Notes: a model not told the origin generated them from the sequence alone. A DNA stretch of 64,000 bases from Psychrobacillus psychrodurans (GCA_900114885.1 FOUN01000001.1:1-64000), one strand, 5' to 3'; shown: positions 25,779-35,600, counted from the first letter of the stretch. Numbers and translations are program-made.

Positions 25779-26417
25779 TTATATTTCATTGCTCATTTTT
25801 AATGCTTCTTGCTTTTCGCTGACTTTCTGAAATGCATGTAAACTAAACCTCATCGATATAAAAGCGTATACACTTCCGCCAAATATGAATCCGATTGCAG
25901 GGAGAAGGCTTATTAAGTAGAAAAACGGTAATAGGCTTAGGAAAATTAGTAGAGTTGTAATTGGATTTATAAGCATGATAAAAAATGAATTTTTGATAAC
26001 TTGTCCTAACTTTAAGTTGAAGTGTACAAAAGAAGGAAAAAGATAAAATAGGAACATGATGAATATTAACATAAAAGAAAACAATGGCAGGTAAGTCCAA
26101 GTTAACAAATTGCTATCAGTAGATTGTATGTAAAAAAGATCCAATACTATTATAACTGTAATTAGCGTGACTATGACTCCTAACAAGTTGCTTTTAACGA
26201 ATTCATCTCGGTAACATTTCCAAAAGGTGCTAAACAATGGTATATCTGTTTCACCTTTCAACCATTCTCTCACTATGGCAAACATCGAAATAGTTGAAGG
26301 GAAAAACCCGAAAATCACACCGCCTAGTATCGTAAATAAAATCCATAGCAAGTTTAAATAGGCAAATTTTGTAATCCATTCGGCAATATTATATATAAAA
26401 CTACTTGTTGCATTCAT
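25779..26417 (-). CDS. yesL: DUF624 (YesL-like) membrane protein
   Basis: 212 aa with about five hydrophobic segments (around residues 15-45, 75-100, 105-130, 145-175 and 178-195). It matches the DUF624/YesL family, whose members sit in polysaccharide-utilisation loci of Bacillales beside ABC importers. The molecular role is not established. It lies between the importer and xylA on the opposite strand, divergent from xylA. The symbol denotes family membership rather than proven orthology. Confidence 0.75.
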   Translation of the reverse strand: MNATSSFIYNIAEWITKFAYLNLLWILFTILGGVIFGFFPSTISMFAIVREWLKGETDIPLFSTFWKCYRDEFVKSNLLGVIVTLITVIIVLDLFYIQSTDSNLLTWTYLPLFSFMLIFIMFLFYLFPSFVHFNLKLGQVIKNSFFIMLINPITTLLIFLSLLPFFYLISLLPAIGFIFGGSVYAFISMRFSLHAFQKVSEKQEALKMSNEI

Positions 26418-26499
26418 AGAGAACCGTCCTTTGTTATCAATTTATTTGCAAGAGTTTAATAATTATTAATAGCATACACTTTTTATTTACAATAATACA

Positions 26500-26526
26500 A
26501 CTTTGTTCGTATGATTAACAAACTAA
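26500..26526. promoter_or_regulatory. Candidate XylR operator before xylA
   Basis: ACTTTGTT (26500-26507) and AACAAACTAA (26517-26526) form an imperfect inverted repeat. The right half equals the right half of the B. subtilis xyl operator as I recall it, and the left half is shared with the candidate operator at 22368-22400. It lies about 70-95 nt before xylA. Confidence 0.5.
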
Positions 26527-26594
26527 TTAAACAATCTAATTTCACACAAAAACCGTTGGTGATTAGTGTAGATAAAATTCAGGAGGTAAAAATA

Positions 26595-27917
26595 ATGGTC
26601 TATTTCCAAAATGTCGAGAAAGTTAAATTTGAAGGTGCAACTTCAAAAAATCCTTATGCGTTTAAATATTATAATCCAGAAGAGAAAATTGGCGGTAAAA
26701 CGATGGAAGAAATTTTAAGGTACGCTGTTTCTTACTGGCATACGTTTACGATGGATGGATCGGACCCTTTCGGAGCAGGAAGTATGAACCGCCCTTGGGA
26801 TAAATTTAGTGGGTTGGATTTAGCAAAAGCGCGAGTAGAGGCATCGTTTGAGTTTTATGAAAAGATGGATGTCCCGTTCTTCTGCTTCCATGATATCGAT
26901 ATTGCACCGGAAGGAAGTAATCTTAAAGAAAGTAATCATAACTTAGACGTGATTGTTAGCATGATAAAGGATTATATGAAAAATAGTAAAGCAAAATTGC
27001 TTTGGAATACGGCCAATAACTTTACGCACCCTCGCTTTGTTCATGGCGCAGCAACTTCAAGTAATGCAGATGTTTTTGCATACTCTGCTGCTAAAGTGAA
27101 AAAAGGATTAGAAATTGGTAAGGAGCTTGGCGCACAAAATTATGTGTTCTGGGGTGGACGCGAAGGATATGATACTTTACTAAATACAAATATGAAACTA
27201 GAGTTGGATAACTTATCTCGCTTTTATCATATGGCTGTAGACTATGCTAAAGAAATTGAATTTGATGCACAATTCTTAATCGAACCAAAACCCAAAGAAC
27301 CTTCTACTCACCAATATGATTATGATGTTGCAACTGCCCATGCATTCTTACAAAGCTACGGCTTAGAAAATTCATTTAAATTTAATATCGAAGCAAACCA
27401 TGCAACACTTGCTGGTCACACATTTGAGCATGAGCTTCATTATGCTCGTATTAATAAAATGTTAGGTTCCGTTGATGCGAACCAAGGTAACCCACTTTTA
27501 GGCTGGGATACAGATGAGTTCCCAACAGATCTATGGACTACAACTCTTGCAATGTATGAAATTTTGCAAAACGGTGGACTAGGCAGGGGAGGTTTAAACT
27601 TTGATGCGAAAGTTAGAAGAGCATCATTTGAACCGGAGGATCTATTCCATGCACATATTGCTGGAATGGATGCTTTTGCAGTAGGTTTGCGAGTTGCACA
27701 AAACTTGATAGATGATAAAGTGCTTGAAAATGTTGTAGATGAACGCTACAAAACGTATAAAGAAGGTATCGGACTAGATATTGTAGAAGGCAAAACAGAT
27801 TTCCATAAGCTAGAGGCATATGCTTTGGGACTTCAAGATATTAAACAGACTTCTGGACGTTTGGAGCAAATCAAGGCGACAATCAATCAGTATTTATTGC
27901 AATCATTTAGTAAATAA
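26595..27917 (+). CDS. xylA: Xylose isomerase
   Basis: Converts D-xylose to D-xylulose in the cytoplasm. At 440 aa it is the standard class II length. Key features are the catalytic His in [12 protein letters not shown], the metal-binding Glu in [28 protein letters not shown] and the Asp residues in [18 protein letters not shown] lies 8 nt before the ATG at 26595. An in-frame ATG at 26511 lies inside the operator region and is not a plausible start. xylB follows 30 nt downstream. Confidence 0.96.
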   Translation: MVYFQNVEKVKFEGATSKNPYAFKYYNPEEKIGGKTMEEILRYAVSYWHTFTMDGSDPFGAGSMNRPWDKFSGLDLAKARVEASFEFYEKMDVPFFCFHDIDIAPEGSNLKESNHNLDVIVSMIKDYMKNSKAKLLWNTANNFTHPRFVHGAATSSNADVFAYSAAKVKKGLEIGKELGAQNYVFWGGREGYDTLLNTNMKLELDNLSRFYHMAVDYAKEIEFDAQFLIEPKPKEPSTHQYDYDVATAHAFLQSYGLENSFKFNIEANHATLAGHTFEHELHYARINKMLGSVDANQGNPLLGWDTDEFPTDLWTTTLAMYEILQNGGLGRGGLNFDAKVRRASFEPEDLFHAHIAGMDAFAVGLRVAQNLIDDKVLENVVDERYKTYKEGIGLDIVEGKTDFHKLEAYALGLQDIKQTSGRLEQIKATINQYLLQSFSK

Positions 27918-27947
27918 TTTGAATGCATTTGGTAGGAGAGCTGAGCT

Positions 27948-29447
27948 ATGAAATATGTTATTGGTGTAGATTTAGGAACGAGCGCTGTGAAAATATTGCT
28001 AGTTAATAAAAATGGGGAAGTTGTTCGAAGTGTATCTAAATCCTATCCTTTAATACAGGAGAAAACGGGCTATAGTGAACAAAACCCCGAGCACTGGGTG
28101 GACAAAACGCTATTGGGATTAAAAGAACTGTTGAAGGATTTTGAAGGCGATGTAGCGAATATTGAAGGGATGAGTTTTTCAGGACAAATGCATGGCCTTG
28201 TTCTATTAGATAAGAAAAATGATGTTTTACGTCCTGCAATTCTCTGGAATGATACACGCACTACAGCTCAGTGTCAGCAAATTTATGATGTGATAGGTGA
28301 GGATAGACTGCTTGAAATAACAAAAAATCCTGCTTTAGAGGGTTTTACATTACCCAAAATATTATGGGTCAAAGAACATGAACCACAAATATTTGAGCAG
28401 GCAAAGACATTTGTACTCCCGAAGGACTATTTACGATACAGGCTCACAGGCCAGCTTCATATGGAGTATTCGGACGCTGCAGGAACACTTCTATTGGATG
28501 TTAGTAGGAAAGAATGGAGCACACCTATATGTGCGTCATTGGATATTGAACCTAGTCTGTGTCCACCATTGTTAAATTCGCATGACGAAGTTGGTACTAT
28601 TTCTTTAAGTGTTGCACAAGCTACCGGTCTTTCAGCAACAACTCGTGTGTTTGCAGGTGGTGCGGATAATGCTTGTGGTGCAATTGGCTCAGGAATTTTA
28701 GGGGATGGAAAAACACTTTGTAGCATAGGAACATCTGGTGTTGTACTATCGTATGAAGCAAACCCGGATAAGGATTTTGAGGGGAAGGTTCATTATTTTA
28801 ATCACGCAGCATCAGAATCCTTTTACACAATGGGTGTAACACTTGCCGCAGGTCATAGTTTGACTTGGTTTAAAGAGGTTTTTGCAAGTGAAGAGTCGTT
28901 CCAGGAATTATTATCTGAGGTAGGGAATGTTCCGATAGGGTCACATGGGTTGCTGTTTACCCCTTATCTAGTAGGTGAAAGAACCCCGCATGCAGATGCA
29001 ATTATTCGTGCTAGTTTCATCGGAATGGATAGTTCGCATCAGCGTAAAGACTTTGTTCGTGCTGTTTTAGAAGGAATAACATTCTCCTTGCATGAATCTA
29101 TTGAAATTTTTCGGAAAAATGGAAAGTTGATAGATACAATTGTATCTATTGGCGGCGGTGCACAAAATGATGATTGGCTTCAAATGCAAGCAGACATCTT
29201 CGATGCAAAAATTGTTCGATTATCTAGCGAACAGGGACCAGGAATGGGAGCAGCGATGCTGGCGGCTTATGGATGTCAATGGTTTGATTCATTAAAAGGT
29301 TGTGCAGATGAGTTTTTAAAGGAAGATAAACAGTTTAATCCTATTGAAGCAAATGTGGAAAAGTATAAGAAGTTATTTCCTATTTATCAAGAAGTCTACA
29401 GCCAAACGAAGAATCTAAATAAAGTACTTTTGGAATTCCGTAAGTAA
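27948..29447 (+). CDS. xylB: Xylulokinase
   Basis: Phosphorylates D-xylulose to xylulose 5-phosphate for the pentose phosphate pathway. FGGY-family kinase, 499 aa, with N-terminal ATPase motif GVDLGTSAVKILLVN, the sugar-binding GMSFSGQMHGLV, the catalytic Asp in AGGADNACGAIGSG, and the C-terminal ATP site IVSIGGGAQNDDWLQMQAD. AGGAGAG precedes the ATG. Cotranscribed with xylA (30-nt gap); a weak hairpin follows. Confidence 0.95.
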   Translation: MKYVIGVDLGTSAVKILLVNKNGEVVRSVSKSYPLIQEKTGYSEQNPEHWVDKTLLGLKELLKDFEGDVANIEGMSFSGQMHGLVLLDKKNDVLRPAILWNDTRTTAQCQQIYDVIGEDRLLEITKNPALEGFTLPKILWVKEHEPQIFEQAKTFVLPKDYLRYRLTGQLHMEYSDAAGTLLLDVSRKEWSTPICASLDIEPSLCPPLLNSHDEVGTISLSVAQATGLSATTRVFAGGADNACGAIGSGILGDGKTLCSIGTSGVVLSYEANPDKDFEGKVHYFNHAASESFYTMGVTLAAGHSLTWFKEVFASEESFQELLSEVGNVPIGSHGLLFTPYLVGERTPHADAIIRASFIGMDSSHQRKDFVRAVLEGITFSLHESIEIFRKNGKLIDTIVSIGGGAQNDDWLQMQADIFDAKIVRLSSEQGPGMGAAMLAAYGCQWFDSLKGCADEFLKEDKQFNPIEANVEKYKKLFPIYQEVYSQTKNLNKVLLEFRK

Positions 29448-29456
29448 GAATGATGA

Positions 29457-29490
29457 AGAGTCTCAACTAAATAGTTGGGGCTCTTATTTA
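29457..29490 (+). terminator. Weak terminator or attenuator after xylB
   Basis: AGAGTCTCAACT pairs with AGTTGGGGCTCT (two G-U), followed by TATTTA rather than a full T run. Partial read-through into the downstream genes is likely. Confidence 0.55.
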
Positions 29491-29507
29491 CAAAAGGGAG
29501 GGGTAGT

Positions 29508-30494
29508 ATGATGAATTATCGTCAAATTGGTAGTACGGATTTACAGGTAAGTGAGCTAAGCTTTGGTACTTGGGCGATAGGTGGAGCATGGGGAAAGACA
29601 AATGACGAGGAATCATTAAAAGCACTAGATTATGCAATTGGTAACGGGGTAAACTTTTTCGATACTGCGGATGTATATGGTGATGGGCATAGCGAAGAGC
29701 TTTTAGCTAAAGCAACACAAGGAAAGCATGCAGATATCCATATTGCTACAAAATTTTGTAGAGCAGCTGATGTGCATGATCCTCATACATATTCCATGGG
29801 AAGTGTAACTAAATACTGTGAGGATAGCTTAAGACGACTTGGGAGAGAGCAAATTGATTTGTTTCAAATTCACTGTCCGCCTCTAGAAATTTTAAAGGAT
29901 GGTCAAGTATTTGATGTACTTGATCGGTTAAAGGAGCAAGGGAAAATTCGCTATTACGGTGTCAGTGTAGAGACAGTTGAGGAAGGATTACTATGTTTGG
30001 AGCAGCCTAATGTTCGTAGCCTTCAAGTAATTTTCAACATCTTCCGACAAAAGCCGTTGGATGAGTTATTTCCTAAAGCAAAGGAAAAGGGTGTTGGGAT
30101 TCTTGCGCGAGTTCCACTTGCTAGTGGACTGCTGACTGGAAAATTTGGCGTAGATAGCAAGTTTGAATCAGACGATCATCGTAACTTTAACCAAAGTGGA
30201 GAAGCGTTTAATGTTGGTGAAACCTTTGCGGGACTAGGATTAGAAAAAGGCGTGGAATTAGCAGGCAAGCTAAAATGGATCGCGGAAGGTAGAGATAATA
30301 TGACCCGCGCTGCATTGAAGTGGATATTGGAGCATGATGAAATTTCATGTGTCATACCAGGCTTTAAAACAGTTGTTCAAGTAAAGGATAACTTGCAAGC
30401 AGTGAATGTAAGTTCATATAAAGCAGAAGAAATGCAGAAACTAGCTAAATTTTATAAAGAAGAAGTCCACAGGGAAATTAAAGGAGTTTATTAG
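29508..30494 (+). CDS. Aldo/keto reductase
   Basis: NAD(P)H-dependent reductase with a TIM barrel, 328 aa. The catalytic tetrad is seen in DTADVYGDGHSE (Asp, Tyr), ATKFC (Lys) and FQIHCPP (His). The long-AKR C-terminal cofactor motif is in ISCVIPGFKTVVQVKDNL. AAGGGAGG lies 6 nt before the ATG at 29508; the longer frame from 29475 crosses the hairpin. Position after xylAB suggests a side activity on pentoses or derived aldehydes, such as reduction to xylitol. That is inference. Confidence 0.9.
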   Translation: MMNYRQIGSTDLQVSELSFGTWAIGGAWGKTNDEESLKALDYAIGNGVNFFDTADVYGDGHSEELLAKATQGKHADIHIATKFCRAADVHDPHTYSMGSVTKYCEDSLRRLGREQIDLFQIHCPPLEILKDGQVFDVLDRLKEQGKIRYYGVSVETVEEGLLCLEQPNVRSLQVIFNIFRQKPLDELFPKAKEKGVGILARVPLASGLLTGKFGVDSKFESDDHRNFNQSGEAFNVGETFAGLGLEKGVELAGKLKWIAEGRDNMTRAALKWILEHDEISCVIPGFKTVVQVKDNLQAVNVSSYKAEEMQKLAKFYKEEVHREIKGVY

Positions 30495-30553
30495 TAACTT
30501 TCTGTGTGAATGAAACGAGTTATTGAATTTTAAAAGTAAAGGTGGATGATTGG

Positions 30554-31546
30554 ATGAAGAACATTCGTTGGGGAGTATTAAGTACGGCAAATATCGCACA
30601 GCAACAACTAATACCTGCAATTTCCAGAGCAAGTAATGCAGAGCTAGTAGCAATTTCGAGTCGTGGAAGTCAAGTGCATCCAGTAGCCTCTAAATTAGGT
30701 ATTACTAAAGCCTATGAAAGCTATGAAGAGCTTCTAAACGATTCAGAAATAGAAGCTGTTTACATTCCGCTTCCTAATCATTTACATAAGGAATGGGTAT
30801 TTAAAGCAGCTAAGCAAGGAAAGCACATACTCTGCGAAAAGCCAGTTGCGCTAACAGCCCGAGAAGCTGAAGAAATGGTAGAAGTATGTCGTGAAAACAA
30901 CGTTAAGTTCATGGAAGCCTTCATGTATCAGTTACACCCGCAGCATCAGCGAGTGAAAGAAATAATTTCCTCAGGCGAAATTGGGGATATTAAGCTTATC
31001 AAATCAAGTCATTCCTTTTACTTACAATCACGTGTTGATAAATTTAGAATGGACAAAGCGATGGGTGGTGGGGCTCTTTATGACGTTGGTTGTTATAGCA
31101 TTCATGTAATTCGCTATTTGTTAGATTCAGAACCGGTTTCCGTGCAATGTTTTGCGGAATTAGACCCTGAAACAGGTGTAGATACGAGTACATTTGGATA
31201 TTTAAACATGGGTAGAAACGTGCGGGCTATATTTGACTGTAGCTTTGATATGACTGGAAGGAATGAGTATGAAGTAATAGGTACAAAAGGCACGATCAAA
31301 GTACCTTTTGCCTTCCGACCAGATAACAATGGAGGAGTAGGAAAAGTTATTACACAAGTAGCAAATATGGTTCGTGAAGAGAGTGTATACGGGGATTTAT
31401 ACCGACTTGAAGTGGAGCATTTTTCAGATGTCATACAAACAAATGGTGATCCAGAAATTACAGGGACTTCTACTATTAATAATATGCGAGTAATAGAAGC
31501 TTGTTATCAATCTATTCAAACTGGAGAACTCGCAGTGATAAAGTAG
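30554..31546 (+). CDS. Gfo/Idh/MocA-family oxidoreductase
   Basis: NAD(P)-dependent sugar oxidoreductase, 330 aa. Rossmann domain at the N-terminus (WGVLSTANIAQQQLIPAI), the EKP motif HILCEKPVALTAREAEEM, and the catalytic region GGGALYDVGCYSIHVIRYLL. Related proteins oxidise aldoses such as xylose or act on inositols. AAAGGTGG is 8 nt before the ATG at 30554, so that start is preferred to the GTG at 30542. It follows the aldo/keto reductase by 59 nt. Confidence 0.88.
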   Translation: MKNIRWGVLSTANIAQQQLIPAISRASNAELVAISSRGSQVHPVASKLGITKAYESYEELLNDSEIEAVYIPLPNHLHKEWVFKAAKQGKHILCEKPVALTAREAEEMVEVCRENNVKFMEAFMYQLHPQHQRVKEIISSGEIGDIKLIKSSHSFYLQSRVDKFRMDKAMGGGALYDVGCYSIHVIRYLLDSEPVSVQCFAELDPETGVDTSTFGYLNMGRNVRAIFDCSFDMTGRNEYEVIGTKGTIKVPFAFRPDNNGGVGKVITQVANMVREESVYGDLYRLEVEHFSDVIQTNGDPEITGTSTINNMRVIEACYQSIQTGELAVIK

Positions 31547-31570
31547 CATAAGAGAGGGTTGAATTGGTGA

Positions 31571-32629
31571 GTGTTAGTGCAAGAGAAGCTATTTGGATTT
31601 ATAGATAATCGACCCGTTACATTATTTACAGTAAGAAATAAAAACGGTTTTGAAGTATCCTGCATGAATTATGGTTGCGTAATTACGGAAATTTTAGCAT
31701 CTGATCGAAGGGGACAATATGAAAATGTAGTATTAGGATACGATACATTAGAGGATTACGGTCGAAATGCCAAGTATTTAGGAGCGGTTGTAGGTAGAGT
31801 TGCTGGTCGTATTAAGGGAGGTTCCTTCCGTTTAGGAGAGGATGTCTACAATATTCCCATGAATGAGAATAACAACCATTTACATGGAGGTCCTAAAGGA
31901 TTCAGTCATGTATTATGGAATTCTACTATACTGGAAGGTGACCACGAAACAACAATCGAGTTTACTTATTTAAGCCGAGATCGAGAAGAGGGTTACCCCG
32001 GAAACCTGGAAATGAAAGTAGCTTATACAATTCTACATGATGAAGATACGTTATCTATTACATACTCGGGTATTTCCGATAAGGACACATTATTAAATGT
32101 AACGAACCATTCGTATTTTAATCTTAGTGGAAATCTGAAAAAGGATGTATTAGATCATGAACTAATGATTGATAGTCCTGCTTATTTGGAGTTGAATGAG
32201 GAGTTTATTCCAACTGGAAATTTAGTTCCAGTAGAGAATTCTGTATTCGATTTTCGAGAGAGTCGTAAAATTGCTGATGGAGCAACTTCTGTTCATCCCC
32301 AAAATGTATTAGTAGGCAACGGTTATGATCATCCATTTTTATTGAAAGAAAACGAATCTAGTGTAATGGTATTAACGGATGAGGCAAGTGGTCGGCAACT
32401 GGTAGTAGAAACGACAGAATCTGCCGTTGTTCTCTATACAGGTAATAACTTGGGCAACTCTGAAATAATGAGAGGAGAACAACTAAGGGATTATTTAGGT
32501 ATATGCTTAGAAACACAAGGTCCACCTGATTCCATCCATCATCCTCATTTTCCTTCGTCCATCCTACAAGCAGGAAAAGAGTATAAATCAACAACTACTT
32601 ATTCTTTTGGGGTTACCATGATTGAATGA
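31571..32629 (+). CDS. Aldose 1-epimerase (mutarotase)
   Basis: GalM-type mutarotase, 352 aa, interconverting anomers of aldoses, here probably xylose entering XylA. Catalytic His residues lie in NNHLHGGPKGFSH and NVTNHSYFNLSG, and the catalytic Glu in GICLETQGPPDSIHHP. The start is GTG at 31571; a stop immediately before it in the same frame rules out earlier starts, and GAGAGGG lies 12 nt upstream. Last gene of the plus-strand xylose operon, closed by a strong terminator. Confidence 0.92.
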   Translation: MLVQEKLFGFIDNRPVTLFTVRNKNGFEVSCMNYGCVITEILASDRRGQYENVVLGYDTLEDYGRNAKYLGAVVGRVAGRIKGGSFRLGEDVYNIPMNENNNHLHGGPKGFSHVLWNSTILEGDHETTIEFTYLSRDREEGYPGNLEMKVAYTILHDEDTLSITYSGISDKDTLLNVTNHSYFNLSGNLKKDVLDHELMIDSPAYLELNEEFIPTGNLVPVENSVFDFRESRKIADGATSVHPQNVLVGNGYDHPFLLKENESSVMVLTDEASGRQLVVETTESAVVLYTGNNLGNSEIMRGEQLRDYLGICLETQGPPDSIHHPHFPSSILQAGKEYKSTTTYSFGVTMIE

Positions 32630-32633
32630 TAAT

Positions 32634-32678
32634 AAAAATGCCGAGAGAAGTATATAGACACTTCTTCCGGCATTTTTC
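32634..32678. terminator. Bidirectional terminator between mutarotase and aldo/keto reductase genes
   Basis: AAAAATGCCG pairs with CGGCATTTTT, with a further AGAAG/CTTCT pairing inside. A and T runs on both sides serve the two convergent genes. Confidence 0.9.
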
Positions 32679-32680
32679 TA

Positions 32681-33493
32681 TTAAAATTGAATTTCATCCG
32701 GGTCAGGACCCATGCGAACGTTAGTAGCCAAAGTGGCAATTGCTTCCATATCCTCAGATGATAACTCGAAGTCAAAGACATCAAAATTCTCTTTAATGCG
32801 AGTAGGAGTAATCGATTTTGGCAAAGCAACTCTACCTAACTGTAAATGCCAGCGAAGTACTATTTGTGATGGAGACTTCCCATGCTTTTCAGCTAGCTGG
32901 TGGAATAAATCAAAATCCAAGAACTTCCCTTGCATTAGTGGGCTCCAAGCCTCTACATGAATACCTTTTTTGGATAAATAATTCACATAGTCGTGCTGTG
33001 GTAATTGCGGGTGTAGCTCGATCTGATTGACCATAGGAGTCATCAATCCAGCTGCTTCTAATTGTTCCAAGTGATGTTCTTTAAAATTGGATACGCCAAT
33101 TGCTTTTATCTTTCCTTCATTGTACAGCTCAATAAGTGCACGCCACGCTTCTACAATACCATCAACTGGCCAATGGATTAAACATAAATCCAAATAATCA
33201 GTTTTTAGGCGGTTAAGAGATTCTTGGAATGCTTCTTTTGTACGGCCGGCACGAATATCATCGTTCCAGATTTTTGAAGTTAGGAAGATGTCCTCACGTG
33301 CAACACCAGAAGAAGTAATTCCTTTTGCGACTCCTTCTTCGTTTCCATAAGTAGCAGCAGTATCAATATGACGATAACCGACTCGCAAAGCCTCTTCTAC
33401 AGCAGCGGGAGCTTCTGTTTCGTTGTCAACTTGCCACACCCCAAAACCAATTTGAGGGATTTTCAAACCATTGCTAAGTGTAATAAATTCCAT
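32681..33493 (-). CDS. Aldo/keto reductase, 2,5-diketo-gluconate reductase/YvgN type
   Basis: Short-form AKR5-like reductase, 270 aa. Tetrad residues are in YRHIDTAATYGNEEG (Asp, Tyr), FLTSKIW (Lys) and LCLIHWPVDG (His). The cofactor-binding KSITPTRIKENFDVFDFEL segment is near the C-terminus. Close relatives in Bacillus reduce methylglyoxal and other aldehydes. It is a single gene on the minus strand facing the xylose operon, so membership of that pathway is doubtful. Confidence 0.9.
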   Translation of the reverse strand: MEFITLSNGLKIPQIGFGVWQVDNETEAPAAVEEALRVGYRHIDTAATYGNEEGVAKGITSSGVAREDIFLTSKIWNDDIRAGRTKEAFQESLNRLKTDYLDLCLIHWPVDGIVEAWRALIELYNEGKIKAIGVSNFKEHHLEQLEAAGLMTPMVNQIELHPQLPQHDYVNYLSKKGIHVEAWSPLMQGKFLDFDLFHQLAEKHGKSPSQIVLRWHLQLGRVALPKSITPTRIKENFDVFDFELSSEDMEAIATLATNVRMGPDPDEIQF

Positions 33494-33558
33494 ATTTATC
33501 TCTCCTCTCGAAAATTTAATATTACCATTTGCACTACTTAGTTTCCATTAGAAGTGCT

Positions 33559-34434
33559 TCAAACTCCAAACCTCTGTCTATATCCACATTTTCTGCACAT
33601 TTCTTCGACTGCTTCTCTTCTTGTAAATCCATCATACAAATTATTTGCCCGTTCACTCTCAATAATGTCTGAGAAAGAATTATTATGGATATTACCTAAG
33701 TTAATAACGCCTTCACCATCTAGACAACATGGTACGACGGTTCCATCTACGAGAATAGCCGCTTGGTTGCGAAGAGCATGGCAAAAGCCTTTTCCATCAT
33801 CCTCTGGTGCAAGTAAACTTGGCCATTGAAACTCATGATCCTGGTTCAAGTAGACATTATGAGCGATTTTAATCCCTTTACCAGGTTGTACTTTTTCTTC
33901 AATTTTAAAATCTAGATTATATTCTTTTTCAAGTATTTCCAATGTTTCTCGATTTCTCCGTTGTGCAACTTCTGAAACTTGATCCCTCTGTAAGTTCCAT
34001 AATCGGTAGGAAATAATAACATTGTGTTCCTTGGCTTCTCGTACAAAATCCAGAATATCTCCTAAATATTTCTCGCGATTTTCTGATCCTTCATGTCCAT
34101 CGAAACTATGTAAAGAGAAATTGATTTGACGAAGTGCTGGTTTGCCCAATAGTTTATGTCTATTTTTATTGATAAGGGTACCATTAGTTGTAATATTAAC
34201 TTTAAAACCCTTGGCATGACTAGCATCCAATAATTGATCCACCCGTGGATGTAAAAGTGGCTCACCTTTTACATGGAGGTAAATATATTTTGTATGTGGT
34301 CGAATCTCATCTAATGTTTTATTAAATGCATCTAGTTTGAGGATATTTTTTGCTCTACTTGTCGGTGGACAGAAGCTGCAAGCAAGATTACAAACGCTAG
34401 TAATTTCAATATACATTTTCTTAAAGGTTTTCAA
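33559..34434 (-). CDS. Radical SAM protein with C-terminal cysteine module
   Basis: 291 aa. The radical SAM cluster motif is VCNLACSFC near residues 14-22, followed by HVKGEPLLHP and NITTNGTLI barrel segments. The C-terminal part contains PCCLDGEGVINLGNI and EEMCRKCGYRQRF, which look like a SPASM/Twitch-type auxiliary cluster region. Such proteins modify peptides or small molecules. No precursor peptide or partner gene is visible beside it, and substrate is unknown. The start ATG directly follows AT-rich sequence with an AGAACATACC-type weak site. Confidence 0.82.
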   Translation of the reverse strand: MKTFKKMYIEITSVCNLACSFCPPTSRAKNILKLDAFNKTLDEIRPHTKYIYLHVKGEPLLHPRVDQLLDASHAKGFKVNITTNGTLINKNRHKLLGKPALRQINFSLHSFDGHEGSENREKYLGDILDFVREAKEHNVIISYRLWNLQRDQVSEVAQRRNRETLEILEKEYNLDFKIEEKVQPGKGIKIAHNVYLNQDHEFQWPSLLAPEDDGKGFCHALRNQAAILVDGTVVPCCLDGEGVINLGNIHNNSFSDIIESERANNLYDGFTRREAVEEMCRKCGYRQRFGV

Positions 34435-34510
34435 GGTATGTTCTCCATTCCATTTCTTATTACTCTCATTTTATCAGAATATCTCCTATTGTTGATTAGA
34501 TTTTGAATAT

Positions 34511-34550
34511 AAAAAAACACCCACAAATGGCAACTGACCAATTGGGGTGT
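34511..34550 (-). terminator. Terminator of the acidic protein gene
   Basis: On the minus strand ACACCCC and GGGGTGT-like arms (with an inner CCAATTGG region) are followed by TTTTTTT just past the stop at 34558. Confidence 0.75.
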
Positions 34551-34557
34551 AATAAAA

Positions 34558-35217
34558 TTATAGGTCTATAATTTCATCATAACCGACCATTCTATCCATA
34601 TGACTAGCGATCATAGCTATAATAGTGCTGGCTTCATCTTTTTTAAAAGTAAATGTACTTTCGTCTTCAAGCTCTTCATCATCTGTCCAAATACGACTCA
34701 CTCTACGGAGAACACCATCACCATTAGCGCTGTCTACACCGAACTGATAAGTTACTTCCATTTCATCATCAATTAGAAATGCAGTGACTTCAGGAGTTTC
34801 CCATTCCACATCAATTTCTTCGACTGTGATTTCGTCAGTGTCATCTTCAACATCGTCATCATCATTATCGTCCAAATAATACAGTTCACTATCACTATCG
34901 TCCGTAAGAAACTCGTGAAAACTTTCGTGAACAGCTTCTACAATATCAGTAATATCATCCAATATTATTCTGGTAGGCTGTAGAAGTTCAACATCAAAGC
35001 TTTCTACATAGAACTCTTCATTATAAGGATCAAACAGAATGGTACAAAAATAGTCTCGTTCCTCGTCTTCTGTACTAACAAAAAATTCAATTCTTGGATG
35101 TTTAGAAGCACGGTTAATATTCATATGACCGACTTGGTCATAATCTTCACAAATCGAATTCAAGTGATCCTGTAGCTCCTCTGTTACTCTGTCAAACCAT
35201 TCCGTAGTAATAGTCAT
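34558..35217 (-). CDS. Very acidic hypothetical protein (219 aa)
   Basis: No family recognised. The sequence looks like two folded segments: residues about 1-105 (EWFDRVTEELQDHL, HPRIEFFVSTEDEERDYF) and about 140-219 (EVTAFLIDDEMEVTYQFGV, STIIAMIASHMDRMVG). They are joined by an Asp/Glu-rich linker (about 105-140, containing DDNDDDDVEDDTDE). It has no signal peptide, membrane segment or cysteine pattern. The two segments could be repeats of a similar alpha/beta unit, but identity is weak by eye. It has its own terminator. Confidence 0.75.
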   Translation of the reverse strand: MTITTEWFDRVTEELQDHLNSICEDYDQVGHMNINRASKHPRIEFFVSTEDEERDYFCTILFDPYNEEFYVESFDVELLQPTRIILDDITDIVEAVHESFHEFLTDDSDSELYYLDDNDDDDVEDDTDEITVEEIDVEWETPEVTAFLIDDEMEVTYQFGVDSANGDGVLRRVSRIWTDDEELEDESTFTFKKDEASTIIAMIASHMDRMVGYDEIIDL

Positions 35218-35366
35218 TACCGCCCTTCATCATTTTCTCCTTCTATCTTGTCCCAACTAAAAAATATTATTCCAGAGAATGAAAGAAATTAAGTACGACC
35301 GAATAATTTTAAAAAGATAGGAGACGATAAAATGTGTATGACAAAAAAATAAGAGGAGGAATTGAA

Positions 35367-35600
35367 GTGACTCATAATAATAATAATAAACCAAACCCAG
35401 ATGATCGTTCAGATAATGCAAAAAAACTAAAAAAAATGGTAAAAAACACAATCGATAATATGGAAGCTGCTGAAGAAACAATGGAACACACCATTGGAAA
35501 CAATAGGGAAGCGATTAGAGAGAAAAACGAACGTCGAAAAGAAAGTATTGAAGGTTTCCGAAGAGAAATTCTAGACGAAGCAGAAAATCGAAAGAAATAA
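35367..35600 (+). CDS. tlp: Small acid-soluble spore protein Tlp
   Basis: 77-aa spore core protein. The sequence contains the Tlp hallmarks NPDDRSDNAKKLKKMV, NTIDNMEAAEETME and REKNERRKESIEGFRREI in the usual order. Start is GTG at 35367 with AGAGGAGG about 7 nt upstream. Tlp proteins are made in the forespore under sigma-G. CGAATA (35300-35305) and CGATAAA (35325-35331) could be a degenerate sigma-G promoter with a 19-nt spacer, but this is weak. Its presence is the clearest sign that the organism sporulates. Confidence 0.92.
   Translation: MTHNNNNKPNPDDRSDNAKKLKKMVKNTIDNMEAAEETMEHTIGNNREAIREKNERRKESIEGFRREILDEAENRKK

Noticed and set aside
26511-26594. Extended start of xylose isomerase
   Set aside because: The segment is the operator/leader region; AGGAGG sits before the ATG at 26595, which gives the standard length.
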